In this document: positions 50,641 to 59,582 of the stretch, in pieces
How the letters are laid out: each line of letters opens with the position of its first letter
How positions within the stretch are numbered: the first letter of the stretch is position 1
Origin: Congeria kusceri
Taxonomy: Eukaryota > Mollusca > Bivalvia > Myida > Dreissenidae
Length of the DNA: 64,000 nucleotides
Assembly: GCA_027627225.1 (NCBI GenBank)
Contig: CM051034.1
Coordinates: 1,985,001-2,049,000, forward strand
Direction of reading: 5' to 3'
Made by a program: the position numbers and the translations under genes
The notes under the pieces: generated by a model
Seen by the model: the letters and a program-made list of their open reading frames with translations, nothing else
Told to the model about the DNA's origin: nothing
Databases searched by the model: none

Positions 50641-51113
50641 ATCTAACAATTTTCCATGTGTTAAGATTTTTATACGGATATGGATATACTGATAAGGACT
50701 GATGGAAATGTGGCCTTAATCATCATGGTTTGAAAAACTTAAGTGACAAAAGACATTCAAAATTTGGGAAGTACATATTGAAATTGAAGAATATACTAGA
50801 TGCCTGTTGGCAACATGTCATGCCAATTGTGAAGAATGCAAGTTATATTGTAATTATTTAAAAATTACAGTATGACGTTGACCTTTGAGCTCGGGACACA
50901 GGTCTTGCGTGCCACACATCGTCTCCAAATGGTGAACAGTTGTGGCAAGTTATTTTAAAATTGCCCGATAAATGATGAAGTTACAGTTTGCACAAGCTAT
51001 ATTATGCCCATATTTGACCATTGACCTGTAGGTGTGATCTTTTTGACCCCACATGACCCAGATTCAAACTCGGCCGAGATACCATTGGGAAAAATGTTCT
51101 GACCAAGTTTCAC

Positions 51114-51239
51114 AGTCCGCAAAGGCTAATCCAGGACGACACTTTCTACCTACAGTGGATTTATGTTTAGAAGTGACTTCCTTGAAACAGAAAACACCAT
51201 AAAAGCGGAAAGTGCCAGCCTGGATTAGCCTGTGCAGTC
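51114..51239. repeat. Foldback element
   Basis: AGTCCGCAAAGGCTAATCCAGG at the left (one base over a 20-mer match core GTCCGCAAAGGCTAATCCAG) pairs with the reverse complement of CCTGGATTAGCCTGTGCAGT at the right. GACACTTTC pairs less perfectly with GAAAGTGCC. The arms are about 35 bp around a 55-bp loop. Confidence 0.65.
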
Positions 51240-51911
51240 ATGTACGGGATGACACTTTACGCACATGCATTAAGTCCGGTTTTCCCACGACGTGCCTCAT
51301 ATAATTATAATAATAACGCATCCTGAATTTCTGCCACATTTACAGTTTCTCTAAACATTTTCACAATTAAATGGAATTTCCCAACGTTCTGTACTGTCTC
51401 AAACTGCCTATGAAATAATTAATAATTTATGAGAGCCTAGACAAAATAATAGAACAATAGCATATAGTACCTAGAAAGTTAAATATTGGTCAAATAATTA
51501 CTAGCTCTGTAAGTTTCTACATGGATCGAATAACTGCACATTAATTCCCTACCCCTGGGATGGCATTGTATCTGTACCAGAACGCAGCAACTAGTTTCTT
51601 CATTAGTTTTTTATCACGAAAAGCTGTAACAAAATGAACAGATATTATATAACTTGACAATTAATTTGACAAGACATGTAAATACTATAATAAGAATAAA
51701 TAGCAAATACGTTTAATCCCAGTTTCACATTAATAATAGACTTTTAACAGCCAATGTAATGTTACCAAGCAAAATATAGCCAAAATACTAAATAAGTAAA
51801 CAAAGAAGCCTAAAGGTGAACATTTCACCTCAAATGAATGTTAAAGTAGTCACAATGGGCATGTTCTTAGCACGTGTAGAACACATATCGACACATGATA
51901 AAACCTAACGA

Positions 51912-51915
51912 ATAT
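51912..51915. repeat. Target-site duplication, left
   Basis: ATAT immediately before the 5' LTR, matched by ATAT at 62631-62634. Confidence 0.7.
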
Positions 51916-51943
51916 TGTGGTAGAATTAGGTGTTGTGTAACCT

Positions 51944-51949
51944 AATAAA
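51944..51949 (+). terminator. Poly(A) signal AATAAA in 5' LTR
   Basis: Perfect hexamer, repeated in the 3' LTR where it would act. Confidence 0.5.
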
Positions 51950-52141
51950 AACTGTGCGGTAAATACACCGGACAGAAAAAGACCAGTTTACGTCAGTTCA
52001 GCTCCAGCTCGAGAAGAAGTAAGACATCTTGTTGCAGACGTTCGTTTGTTCCCTCGAGGAAAACCACGGCCATCCATCGAGTGCGTTCCTCTGGATCCCA
52101 GTTGGCAATCCGAAAGGCTTACCGACACCTTTGTGTAGAAG

Positions 52142-52147
52142 GTAAGA
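52142..52147 (+). promoter_or_regulatory. Candidate 5' splice donor in the LTR
   Basis: AGAAG|GTAAGA matches the metazoan donor consensus at nearly every position. It lies before gag, where retroviruses that make a spliced env message place theirs. The partner I propose is the acceptor ending at 59581. Confidence 0.5.
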
Positions 52148-52155
52148 TACTTCAC

Positions 52156-52173
52156 TGGCGCTGCGAGCAATAA
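52156..52173 (+). promoter_or_regulatory. Primer-binding site, probably tRNA-Ser
   Basis: TGGCGCTGCGAGCA starts one base after the LTR. TGG pairs with the universal tRNA CCA end. The following bases match, with one difference in 14, the 3' end of a eukaryotic tRNA-Ser (CGA type) as I remember it. Other tRNAs I considered fit worse. The exact isoacceptor needs the host tRNA set. Confidence 0.7.
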
Positions 52174-53202
52174 ATTTTTGCAATTTTCGCAGTTGCAAAA
52201 AATCGAACCTTCGCGGGAAATTGTCCGCCATTTTTGTTTGAGTTCAAGAAAACTCGAACTGAAAAATAATTTCGTGCAAATTGTACGATATAGTGGCAAG
52301 TTTTTAATTGCAACTTGCTTCATATTTATATTTTCAGTGGCAAATTTCGCAATTTGCTCTTGATATTTTTCTGGAATCTATTTTTAGCTGCCGAGGCTAC
52401 ATTACTCTCTGTTAGCCTTTTCAGTAATCTTCGCTAGCTAGCATTGTTATATTGCTGGTTTCAGTTTCGGATAGCAAATTGTTCAAATTAAACTAACTGT
52501 TATTCGTGGCAATTGCATATTTTCTACTTAATTAGTTATTCAATTGTAAATTTGGAATATTCCCAGTAAATATTTTATTTAAGTTCCATTTTCTGTAGAC
52601 GCAAATTAGCTATTTTGAGTATAGTGGTTAGGAAATATTGTGACTGTCTGGGCCACTTTTGGTGTCAAGCGATCATTGTCATTCATCATTGTTATTTTTC
52701 ATGTTCAGTTATTGACGTTTCCCAGCGGGTCGGCGATCCCTGGTGTTCCCGGTTCCCGGGAGCCGGTGGTACCCGGCGTGTTGCTGGTGGTGGTGCAGTA
52801 GACGTTTGTGGACCGTTCGTCTCTCCGGTGCCTAGCTGGGGATTGGTTCTACCCGTGCAGTAGACGGTCTAGTGGTCAACTTTACCGGCCTAGGCTGGTG
52901 TAGTAGCAGTCACAACAAGTACAAAATAGTAGGTCTCGAAAAAAAAATAAAAAAATAATAATAATAATAATAACCACTAGTGCACCCACGGCTTCGGACC
53001 ATTACCGTATTGAGAGCATTAACTGCTCCAGATACAATTTAATTTTCTCAATTATCACTGTATTGCATTTAATATAATATTTGTGATTATAAAATATCCG
53101 GCGATACGTACTGGGTATTCGTATTTTTCAGAATTAAGTTAACGGGTGTATGTTCGGCGTATAAGCTGAGTGTACGATTGTATCTGTATGCTTGAATGTG
53201 TG

Positions 53203-53334
53203 ACTGTTCGGCTAATGTGCTGAGTGGTTGAAAGCTAAAGTAAGTCACTGTTCGGCTAATGTGCTGAGTGGTTGAAAGCTAAAGTAAGTCACTGTTCGGC
53301 TCTTGTGCTGAGTGGTGGAGAGTATTAGTTGTTT
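53203..53334 (+). repeat. 44-bp tandem repeat in the leader
   Basis: ACTGTTCGGCTAATGTGCTG and AGTGGTTGAAAGCTAAAGTA recur with starts at 53203, 53247 and 53291 (the third copy is degenerate). TGTTCGG and GCTGAGTG words continue with lower regularity from 53150 to 53430. Confidence 0.8.
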
Positions 53335-53527
53335 GTAGGTATGCGAGTTTAACTGTTCAGTCTGAGTGCTAAGCGGTAATAGTATTTCGGCGCATATAGC
53401 TGAATGAGTGTTGCTTGTGTGTGTTCGGTAACTCTGTCTGAATACCACAATTGACCTGGACATAAAGGCGACGGTGACTAATCCCATTCAGATTGATTTA
53501 TCATTTATCAATTTAAACATTATCACA

Positions 53528-55615
53528 ATGGCTGAGAGATTAGTAGATTTGGACACTGCGTCATACGAAGAGTTGAAAACCCTTAGAGGAGTTGGTGACA
53601 AAATTGCCTTGGCAATAATCGAATTACGAAATGAATTTGGCTCAGTTCCAGAGCTTCAGTTAGAAACTATTAAGGGATTCCGTCCCACAATGGAGTTCTG
53701 GAAATCTGTCACCTTTTCTCAGCGAGGGGAGGTCACTGGATCAACGATAAGCCCACACCGTCAGGTTCCGGAACATTGGGAGGGGGAGGTTGATCCAGAA
53801 CCCAGCCAGACTGGCCTATCAGCTGCACATCCGTCTACAGGTCCAAAGAATGACAGGGCCCAAATGATGGGTGGACATGACACAGACTCCAAGGGTACGA
53901 CACAGCCAGAGGACAGTGGTAGGCAAGCGTCTCATGATCTAGCAAGTCAAGAGTGGTTGCAGAACACACAAAAACAAATTGACGTCGCTATGAATAAATT
54001 GTCTGGACCCCCATCAGCACTTCACGATCGGAGGGGGTTTCAACAAAAAATCAGTGAAAGGGACGAAGGGACTGACACTGAAGACATGGTAATCAAAAAA
54101 GAGCGACAATCACGACAGCTTGTTCAACAGCAACCGGCAAAGCTACCATTACATCAATCATTAAAAAATCCGTTGTTTAATCAATCACAACAGGAACCGG
54201 CACAACAACCACAACACCAAACAACCCCACAGCTACTGCAACAACAACAACAATCGATTCAACAACTGCAACAGCTGGTTCAGCATTTATTACAACAACC
54301 GGCTCAACAACAACTGGCACAACAACAACAACATCCTGTCCAGCCGCAGCCTGTCAATTATGCGCATCAACAGCCTATTCAGTATGCGCCATATATGCAA
54401 CAGCCTATGCAATATTTTCCATGCCAGCCAGGACAGCAACTACCGTCAACAACCTCGTTGCCATATATGTGCCTTCCTTGTCCACCGTGGGGTGCACCAC
54501 AGCTGCCATATCCAGCGACTCCGCAAGTGGCTACGAATCAAGCTGGTGCGCAACAAAATAGACCAACACCGGCAAACAATGAAAACGACGGGCATCGACA
54601 ACGCCGTAGACGACCGGAACCAGAAGACAGGCGACCCAATTTAAGCCAACAACCAAAATCTTTAACATACAGTGGGAAGGGAAGTTGGAAGTCATTTCTT
54701 AGTAAATTTACTAGATACGCAACTGTGCAGGACTGGACCGAACTAGAGAAACTGGATTATCTGTGTCTATGTCTTACGGACACGGCCAGCGATTATCACA
54801 CACTTCTCACGGACAAGACACCAGGAATGAGATATGATCAAATTATTGAAAAGATGGAACGTCGTTTCGGAAATCAGGAACTACCTGAAACGGCTATGAT
54901 AAAATTCTCTAATGCCTGTCAAGGAAAAGAAGAATTGGTGGATGCTTGGGCAGACAGAGTCATGACGGTGGCTACTCATGCATTTAAAGAATTGCCCGAC
55001 GAACACATGAACAGGCAAACCATTTTAAGATTTTGTCACGGGCTAGCAGATAAGCCTGTGGGAGAGAGTGTAGCCAATATGCGACCTACAACCATGGAGG
55101 AGGCAATCGATAAAGTGAAGTGGGCTAAGTATACCCGCGGTCTGATATACAATAAACAAGACACTGTAACCAAAGGAGTAGTGGCAGAAGTTCAAGTCGC
55201 TGCTGTTACTGCACCGTCAAGGTTACCGAGCGGAAAAGAGGAAGGATGGAGGGAAAACATCGAGAGAAGGGTTGAGCGATTAGAAGCGAAAATGGACCGT
55301 ATCTTGGAGAACATGGAAAAAATCCTGGCAAACTCCAGATCGCCCAGGAGGTATTCTCCATCGCCCGCAAGAAGTCCAGCAGAGATCATTTGCTATAATT
55401 GTAATAAGAAGGGACATGTCATGAAGGAATGCCCTGAAAAGCAGCAAACAAGAGCGAGATCCCGTTCACCTGATGTAAGGTGTTATACCTGCCAGAAACC
55501 TGGACATTTGCGCAATGAGTGTCCGGAAGTAAAGCGGCAGGATAGGAGACCAGAAAAACAGGTGTCCTTCGTCGGGAGGAATTTAAACAGCAGTGGGTCG
55601 GAGTCGGAGGCCTAA
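53528..55615 (+). CDS. gag: Gag polyprotein with N-terminal helix-hairpin-helix
   Basis: Structural protein of the particle, 695 residues. I start at ATG 53528 (A at -3, G at +4); the same frame is open to an in-frame GTG 18 codons earlier, which is not a likely eukaryotic start. Residues about 7-50 form a ComEA-like helix-hairpin-helix (LRGVGDKIALAI core), a nucleic-acid-binding fold I do not expect at the front of Gag. Residues about 200-330 are a Gln/Pro-rich linker. About 378-537 resemble the Ty3-type capsid (Retrotrans_gag). A short coiled coil follows (about 578-600). Two CCHC knuckles, C-x2-C-x4-H-x4-C, sit at 622-635 and 652-665 in Arg/Ser-rich surroundings and would bind genomic RNA. 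The frame ends with TAA at 55613, in a 70-nt overlap with the pol frame. Confidence 0.92.
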   Translation: MAERLVDLDTASYEELKTLRGVGDKIALAIIELRNEFGSVPELQLETIKGFRPTMEFWKSVTFSQRGEVTGSTISPHRQVPEHWEGEVDPEPSQTGLSAAHPSTGPKNDRAQMMGGHDTDSKGTTQPEDSGRQASHDLASQEWLQNTQKQIDVAMNKLSGPPSALHDRRGFQQKISERDEGTDTEDMVIKKERQSRQLVQQQPAKLPLHQSLKNPLFNQSQQEPAQQPQHQTTPQLLQQQQQSIQQLQQLVQHLLQQPAQQQLAQQQQHPVQPQPVNYAHQQPIQYAPYMQQPMQYFPCQPGQQLPSTTSLPYMCLPCPPWGAPQLPYPATPQVATNQAGAQQNRPTPANNENDGHRQRRRRPEPEDRRPNLSQQPKSLTYSGKGSWKSFLSKFTRYATVQDWTELEKLDYLCLCLTDTASDYHTLLTDKTPGMRYDQIIEKMERRFGNQELPETAMIKFSNACQGKEELVDAWADRVMTVATHAFKELPDEHMNRQTILRFCHGLADKPVGESVANMRPTTMEEAIDKVKWAKYTRGLIYNKQDTVTKGVVAEVQVAAVTAPSRLPSGKEEGWRENIERRVERLEAKMDRILENMEKILANSRSPRRYSPSPARSPAEIICYNCNKKGHVMKECPEKQQTRARSRSPDVRCYTCQKPGHLRNECPEVKRQDRRPEKQVSFVGRNLNSSGSESEA

Positions 55616-55640
55616 CTTCGACCCAAATGAGCCATGGCCT
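55582..55640 (+). promoter_or_regulatory. -1 ribosomal frameshift signal (slippery T TTA AAC + stem/pseudoknot)
   Basis: In the gag reading frame the heptamer T TTA AAC (55582-55588) is correctly phased, one of the most efficient known -1 slippery sites. After a 6-nt spacer, GGGTCGGAGT (55595-55604) can pair with ACTTCGACCC (55615-55624): ten pairs, one of them G-U. The 10-nt loop holds AGGCC (55608-55612), which can pair with GGCCT (55636-55640) to form an H-type pseudoknot. Shifting into -1 continues straight into Pol. The gag stop lies in the loop at the base of the 3' arm. Confidence 0.85.
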
Positions 55641-58600
55641 GCCCTTGGAGACGGAAGAAGTATTAATAAATGAAATAAAGATTGGATGTTCCCTTTTCAA
55701 AACTCAAGTGAAAGTTCAAGGTCTTAACATTGAGGCTGTGATTGATACGGCAGCCCAGGTCACCATTATATCAGAAACCCTATTTAGTAAGATAGGAGAT
55801 GTACCAGTATTAAGACAGGTGACTTTAAGGACAGCAGGAAAGGACTTGAAAATGACCGGACGTATAGCTGGTCCCATTTCAATTACGTTAGGGGAAAAAG
55901 TAGTGAGCGAACATGTTTACGTTGCCCCAATCGAAAATGACATGCTTCTGGGAAAAGATCTTATGACTAAATATGAGACATACATTAATATCCCGGAGTT
56001 GTACATAAAAATAGGAGGGCAGACGTTAAGCATGGTATATGACAAGGTTGACACTTTACCTACCGTTTCGAATGTGACCGTTGTCAAATTGACCAAAATA
56101 CCGCCCAATACTGTAATGACTATACCTTGTACGGTAATAGGGCAGGCTGGGACGTATGTACTAGAGGGGATTGACGATACTGACTTACTGATTTCCCGGT
56201 CATTGCATTCTGGGAGACACATCAATGCGACTGTGGTTAACCCGACGGACCATCATATAAGGCTCAAAAAGAACGCCCGTTTGGGGACAGCTGAAACAGT
56301 TAACGTGGTACCCCCGATACCCGAAGAATACCGATGTGATGCAGAAGTCAACGGAGTGTCAGAAGAAAACAAGGTAACAGAATTGCCTGAATATCTACAG
56401 GACGTGTTTCAAAGGTCGATTGAACATTTGACCGAAAATGAGAGGGAGCAAGTACGTCAATTACTCATTGAGTTCCAAGATGTGTTTGCGAGAGATGAAT
56501 TTGACCTAGGAAATTTTACAGCTATGGAACATGAGATCGATACAGGCGATGCCAGACCCGTGAAACAGAAGCCCAGAAGAACACCTATGGCGTTTGTAGC
56601 AGAAGAGGAGGGACATTTGGAGAAGATGTTAAGGGCGGGGGTTATTGAACCATCTTACTCGGATTGGAGTTCTAGCCCAGTACTGATACGGAAACGAGAT
56701 GGGTCTGTGCGGTGGTGTGTGGATTATCGAGGGCTCAATGACGTCACCAAGAAGGATGTCTACCCGCTACCCTTGGTAGAAGATTGCACCGATATGCTGT
56801 CCGGACAGAAATGGTTTTCTAAACTGGATGCAAACTCGGCTTACTGGCAGATATCGATAAAAGAATCAGACCGGAAGAAGACGGCTTTCAGTACCAAGTA
56901 CGGACTGTTTCAGTTTGTGAAAATGGCCTTCGGTTTGTGCAACGCCCCGGCATCATACTCGAGAGTTGTCAATCGAGTACTACAAGGGCTTACATGGAAC
57001 GAAGTATTAGCTTTCCTTGACGATATCCTGGCTATGGGAAAAGATTTTCAGGAACATTACTGCATTCTTCGGCAAATATTTGAGAGATTCCGGAAATACC
57101 AACTGAAGCTTAAACCAAAGAAATGCATGTTTTTCCAACGCAAAGTAGAATTTCTGGGCCGATGGGTGAGCCCGGAGGGCCTTGCCATGTCAAATGCGGA
57201 TATCAAAGTTGTTCAAGAATGGCCAATACCCAAGAATGCAAAAGATGTTGAGAGGTTTCTTGGTCTAGCTAACTACCATAGGATGTTCATACAAGACTAT
57301 GCCCAAAGGTCCAGGGCTCTATATGAATGTACGGGGAAGAAAGCCTTCCAATGGGGCGAAGAGCAAGAACTTGCTTTTCTGGATCTGAAATCTGCTGTGG
57401 TGACGCCTCCCGTGTTAGGTTTACCGAACAACGTAGACCCCTATATACTGGATACGGATGCCTCCGATGTGGCAATTGGGGGAGTTCTGATTCAAGTGCA
57501 ACAAGGGCAACCAAAAGTGATTTCGTACGGATCGTATGCGTTAACCAAGGAGCAGAAACGTTACTGTACCACCCGGAAGGAACTTCTGGCGGTTATCCGG
57601 TTTACCAGACAGTTCCGGCACTATCTGCTGGGACGCCATTTCACATTGCGAACTGACCATAGCAGTCTGACGTGGTTATTGAGATTCAAGGAACCTCAAG
57701 GACAGATTGCCCGCTGGCTCGAAGAGCTGAGTCAGTATGACATGAGTGTAGAACATAGGGCAGGTACTAAGCACGGCAACGCGAATGCTTTGTCCAGAAT
57801 TGACGTAAGAGATCACTGCGAGGAATACCGGTTAGGTTACAGACTGTCTGAACTGCCTTGCGGGGGATGTCGATATTGCAAAAGGGCGGAAGAGAATTGG
57901 GGTTCATTTGCAGAGGATGTGGACTATGCGGTTCCGTTGGTTCAAACGAAGGTGAAAGTGTCATCAGAGCCGGAAATACCGCACGAAGTTTGGGATCCTG
58001 GTACTGAACGCTGTGAGGGGACCGTTAATGTGGTTTCAGAGGATGATATGTTTCCCGCATCAGTGGGAGAATTCCGAGACAAACAGAAGTCAGATAATGA
58101 ATTTCAATTACTGAATAATTGGTTATTGAAGAAGGAAATCCCATCTGAAGGAGCCCTATTCCTAGCTAGTGCAACCGAGAAGTTTTACTGGGTCAATAGA
58201 AATTGTTTCAAGATATCAGAGGGTATCATCTACAGAGTCGACCCGGATGATTCGCATGAACGGCTGTTAATACCAAAAGCATTTCGAAAAGATGTCCTGA
58301 ATCTTAGTCATAATTTACCTCTAGCTGGTCATCAAGGAATCGACCGGACAAGGCAGAAGGTACAAGACAAGTACTACTGGAAGGGAATGACAAAAGACAC
58401 CATGGACTATATTGCGAGCTGCCCTGAATGCTCGAGAAGTAAAAAGCTGAATAAATCCGCCAGATGGGAAATGCAAATATACCATTCCGGAGTGCCCATG
58501 GAACGAGTACATTTGGACTTTCTGGGACCATTACCAAAAACACAGCGAGGGAATGAGTATATTTTAATGATGGTAGATCAATTCACTAAGTGGGTTGAAT

Positions 58601-59565
58601 GTGTTCCTCTGCCGTCATTGACTGCTGAAGTTACAGCGCAGACAGCCGTCAATCATTTCTTTTCACGGTTCGGAGTACCCCTAGAAATATTCACGGACAG
58701 GGGTACGAACTTTGAAAGTAAGCTGTTCACAGAGGTGTGTGTTCTGCTGGGTATACACAAGAAGCGGACAACTCCTTATAGACCGTCAGCGAATGGTCAA
58801 GTTGAACGGTATAACCGAACATTGATGGAAGCAGTGAGGTGCTTTGCAGCAAAACGTCAGGAGTCCTGGGATGTGTATCTACCTCAGATAGCGGGAGCCT
58901 TGCGTTCTTCAGTCAACAGGAGTACGGGGTTCACACCAAATAGGATGATGCTGGGTAGGGAGGTTTATAACCCGGCGGATTTAGTGTATCCTTCAAAGAA
59001 GATAAAGTTCCAAACGGAAGTGGAATTTGTCTCAAAATTGGAAGAGAGCATTAAGGATGCACATGAACAAGCTAGAACGACTTTGAAGGTGGGGCAACAA
59101 ACAAGAAAAAGAGATTACGACCTTCGGATGTGTAGTAGATCATACAGGAAGGGTGACCCCGTCTTTATGTTGGACACGGCACATAAGAAAGGAAAAAGTT
59201 TCAAACTGTCCTATAAGTGGGACGGACCGGGGGTGGTAGTTCAACAGATTTCACCCTACCTTTACCGGGTTAGACATAAAAATCTGGTAAAAACCATGAA
59301 CCATGACCGTTTGAAACCCTGTAGAGAGGAAAACCTTCCTAAGTGGCTCAGGGAAGAACAAGACAAATTGACCCGACGACCTACAGAACTGGACACGGAG
59401 ACTTTATATTGTACATGTAGAAGGCCTGATGACGGGTGTTTCATGATTGAATGTGATTGGTGTGACGAGTGGTTTCATGGGCGTTGCGTGAATGTGAGTG
59501 AGGAAGAGGGTGTGAAGATGAAGAAGTATAAATGCCCGAATTGTTCTGCGAACACACTGCAATAA
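55588..59565 (+). CDS. pol: Pol polyprotein: protease, RT, RNase H, integrase, PHD finger
   Basis: Made as Gag-Pol by -1 frameshift; the pol frame is open from 55546, and the first ATG is 55627 (residue numbers below count from it; 1312 residues). Aspartic protease: catalytic D40 in D-T-A, with Ala where Gly is usual, and the LLGKD motif. RT: D401 (KLDANSAYWQ) and D465/D466 (FLDD), plus the usual gypsy palm and thumb. RNase H: D609/D611 (ILDTDAS), E in RKELLAV, D in RTDHSSL. Integrase: H895, H902, C932, C935 zinc site; catalytic D964, D1024, E1060, exactly DD35E. The C-terminal tail holds an SH3-like GPGVVVQQ..PYLYRVR segment, then a C4HC3 PHD finger (about 1260-1312, with CTC, CDWC, FHGRC, CPNC). 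Every catalytic residue is present and there is no internal stop. The PHD finger may direct integration to modified histone tails, as chromodomains do in chromoviruses. Confidence 0.95.
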   Translation, partial: QQWVGVGGLTSTQMSHGLPLETEEVLINEIKIGCSLFKTQVKVQGLNIEAVIDTAAQVTIISETLFSKIGDVPVLRQVTLRTAGKDLKMTGRIAGPISITLGEKVVSEHVYVAPIENDMLLGKDLMTKYETYINIPELYIKIGGQTLSMVYDKVDTLPTVSNVTVVKLTKIPPNTVMTIPCTVIGQAGTYVLEGIDDTDLLISRSLHSGRHINATVVNPTDHHIRLKKNARLGTAETVNVVPPIPEEYRCDAEVNGVSEENKVTELPEYLQDVFQRSIEHLTENEREQVRQLLIEFQDVFARDEFDLGNFTAMEHEIDTGDARPVKQKPRRTPMAFVAEEEGHLEKMLRAGVIEPSYSDWSSSPVLIRKRDGSVRWCVDYRGLNDVTKKDVYPLPLVEDCTDMLSGQKWFSKLDANSAYWQISIKESDRKKTAFSTKYGLFQFVKMAFGLCNAPASYSRVVNRVLQGLTWNEVLAFLDDILAMGKDFQEHYCILRQIFERFRKYQLKLKPKKCMFFQRKVEFLGRWVSPEGLAMSNADIKVVQEWPIPKNAKDVERFLGLANYHRMFIQDYAQRSRALYECTGKKAFQWGEEQELAFLDLKSAVVTPPVLGLPNNVDPYILDTDASDVAIGGVLIQVQQGQPKVISYGSYALTKEQKRYCTTRKELLAVIRFTRQFRHYLLGRHFTLRTDHSSLTWLLRFKEPQGQIARWLEELSQYDMSVEHRAGTKHGNANALSRIDVRDHCEEYRLGYRLSELPCGGCRYCKRAEENWGSFAEDVDYAVPLVQTKVKVSSEPEIPHEVWDPGTERCEGTVNVVSEDDMFPASVGEFRDKQKSDNEFQLLNNWLLKKEIPSEGALFLASATEKFYWVNRNCFKISEGIIYRVDPDDSHERLLIPKAFRKDVLNLSHNLPLAGHQGIDRTRQKVQDKYYWKGMTKDTMDYIASCPECSRSKKLNKSARWEMQIYHSGVPMERVHLDFLGPLPKTQRGNEYILMMVDQFTKWVECVPLPSLTAEVTAQTAVNHFFSRFGVPLEIFTDRGTNFESKLFTEVCVLLGIHKKRTTPYRPSANGQVERYNRTLMEAVRCFAAKRQESWDVYLPQIAGALRSSVNRSTGFTPNRMMLGREVYNPADLVYPSKKIKFQTEVEFVSKLEESIKDAHEQARTTLKVGQQTRKRDYDLRMCSRSYRKGDPVFMLDTAHKKGKSFKLSYKWDGPGVVVQQISPYLYRVRHKNLVKTMNHDRLKPCREENLPKWLREEQDKLTRRPTELDTETLYCTCRRPDDGCFMIECDWCDEWFHGRCVNVSEEEGVKMKKYKCPNCSANTLQ

Positions 59566-59582
59566 TCCATTGTTGTTGTAGA
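59565..59582 (+). promoter_or_regulatory. Candidate 3' splice acceptor before ORF3
   Basis: CCATTGTTGTTGTAG, T-rich and ending in AG at 59580-59581, lies one base before the ATG at 59583. With the LTR donor it would make a subgenomic message whose first ATG opens ORF3. Confidence 0.45.

Larger units (their letters stand above)
50641..51915. other. AT-rich sequence with one foldback element
   Basis: Apart from the foldback at 51114-51239 I see no feature up to the retroelement insertion site. TGACC-containing phrases around 50875-51060 look like a decayed tandem-core repeat. Confidence 0.35.
51916..52154 (+). repeat. 5' LTR, 239 bp
   Basis: It begins TGTGGTAGAATTAGG and ends GGTAAGATACTTCA. 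It contains AATAAA (51944-51949), an arthropod-type initiator-like TCAGTT (51993-51998), and a strong 5' splice-site match GAAG|GTAAGA near its end (cut after 52141). No ATG occurs within it on the + strand, so it would contribute an ATG-free leader. I cannot place U3/R/U5 borders: the AATAAA lies upstream of the initiator-like site at an unusual distance. Confidence 0.95.
52155..53527 (+). other. Long 5' leader of the retroelement
   Basis: About 1.37 kb between PBS and the gag ATG. It holds a GC-rich, probably structured block (about 52725-52905, repeated CCGGT / TAGACG words), an A-rich (AAT)n tract (52939-52973) and tandem 44-bp repeats (53203-53334). It has several upstream ATGs with short frames, so Gag translation by plain scanning would be inefficient unless the leader is spliced or has internal entry. 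Packaging or export signals would be expected here, but none is recognisable by sequence. Confidence 0.7.

Noticed and set aside
53474..53476. GTG at 53474 as the gag start
   Set aside because: The ATG 18 codons downstream has a good initiation context and begins the recognisable helix-hairpin-helix region.
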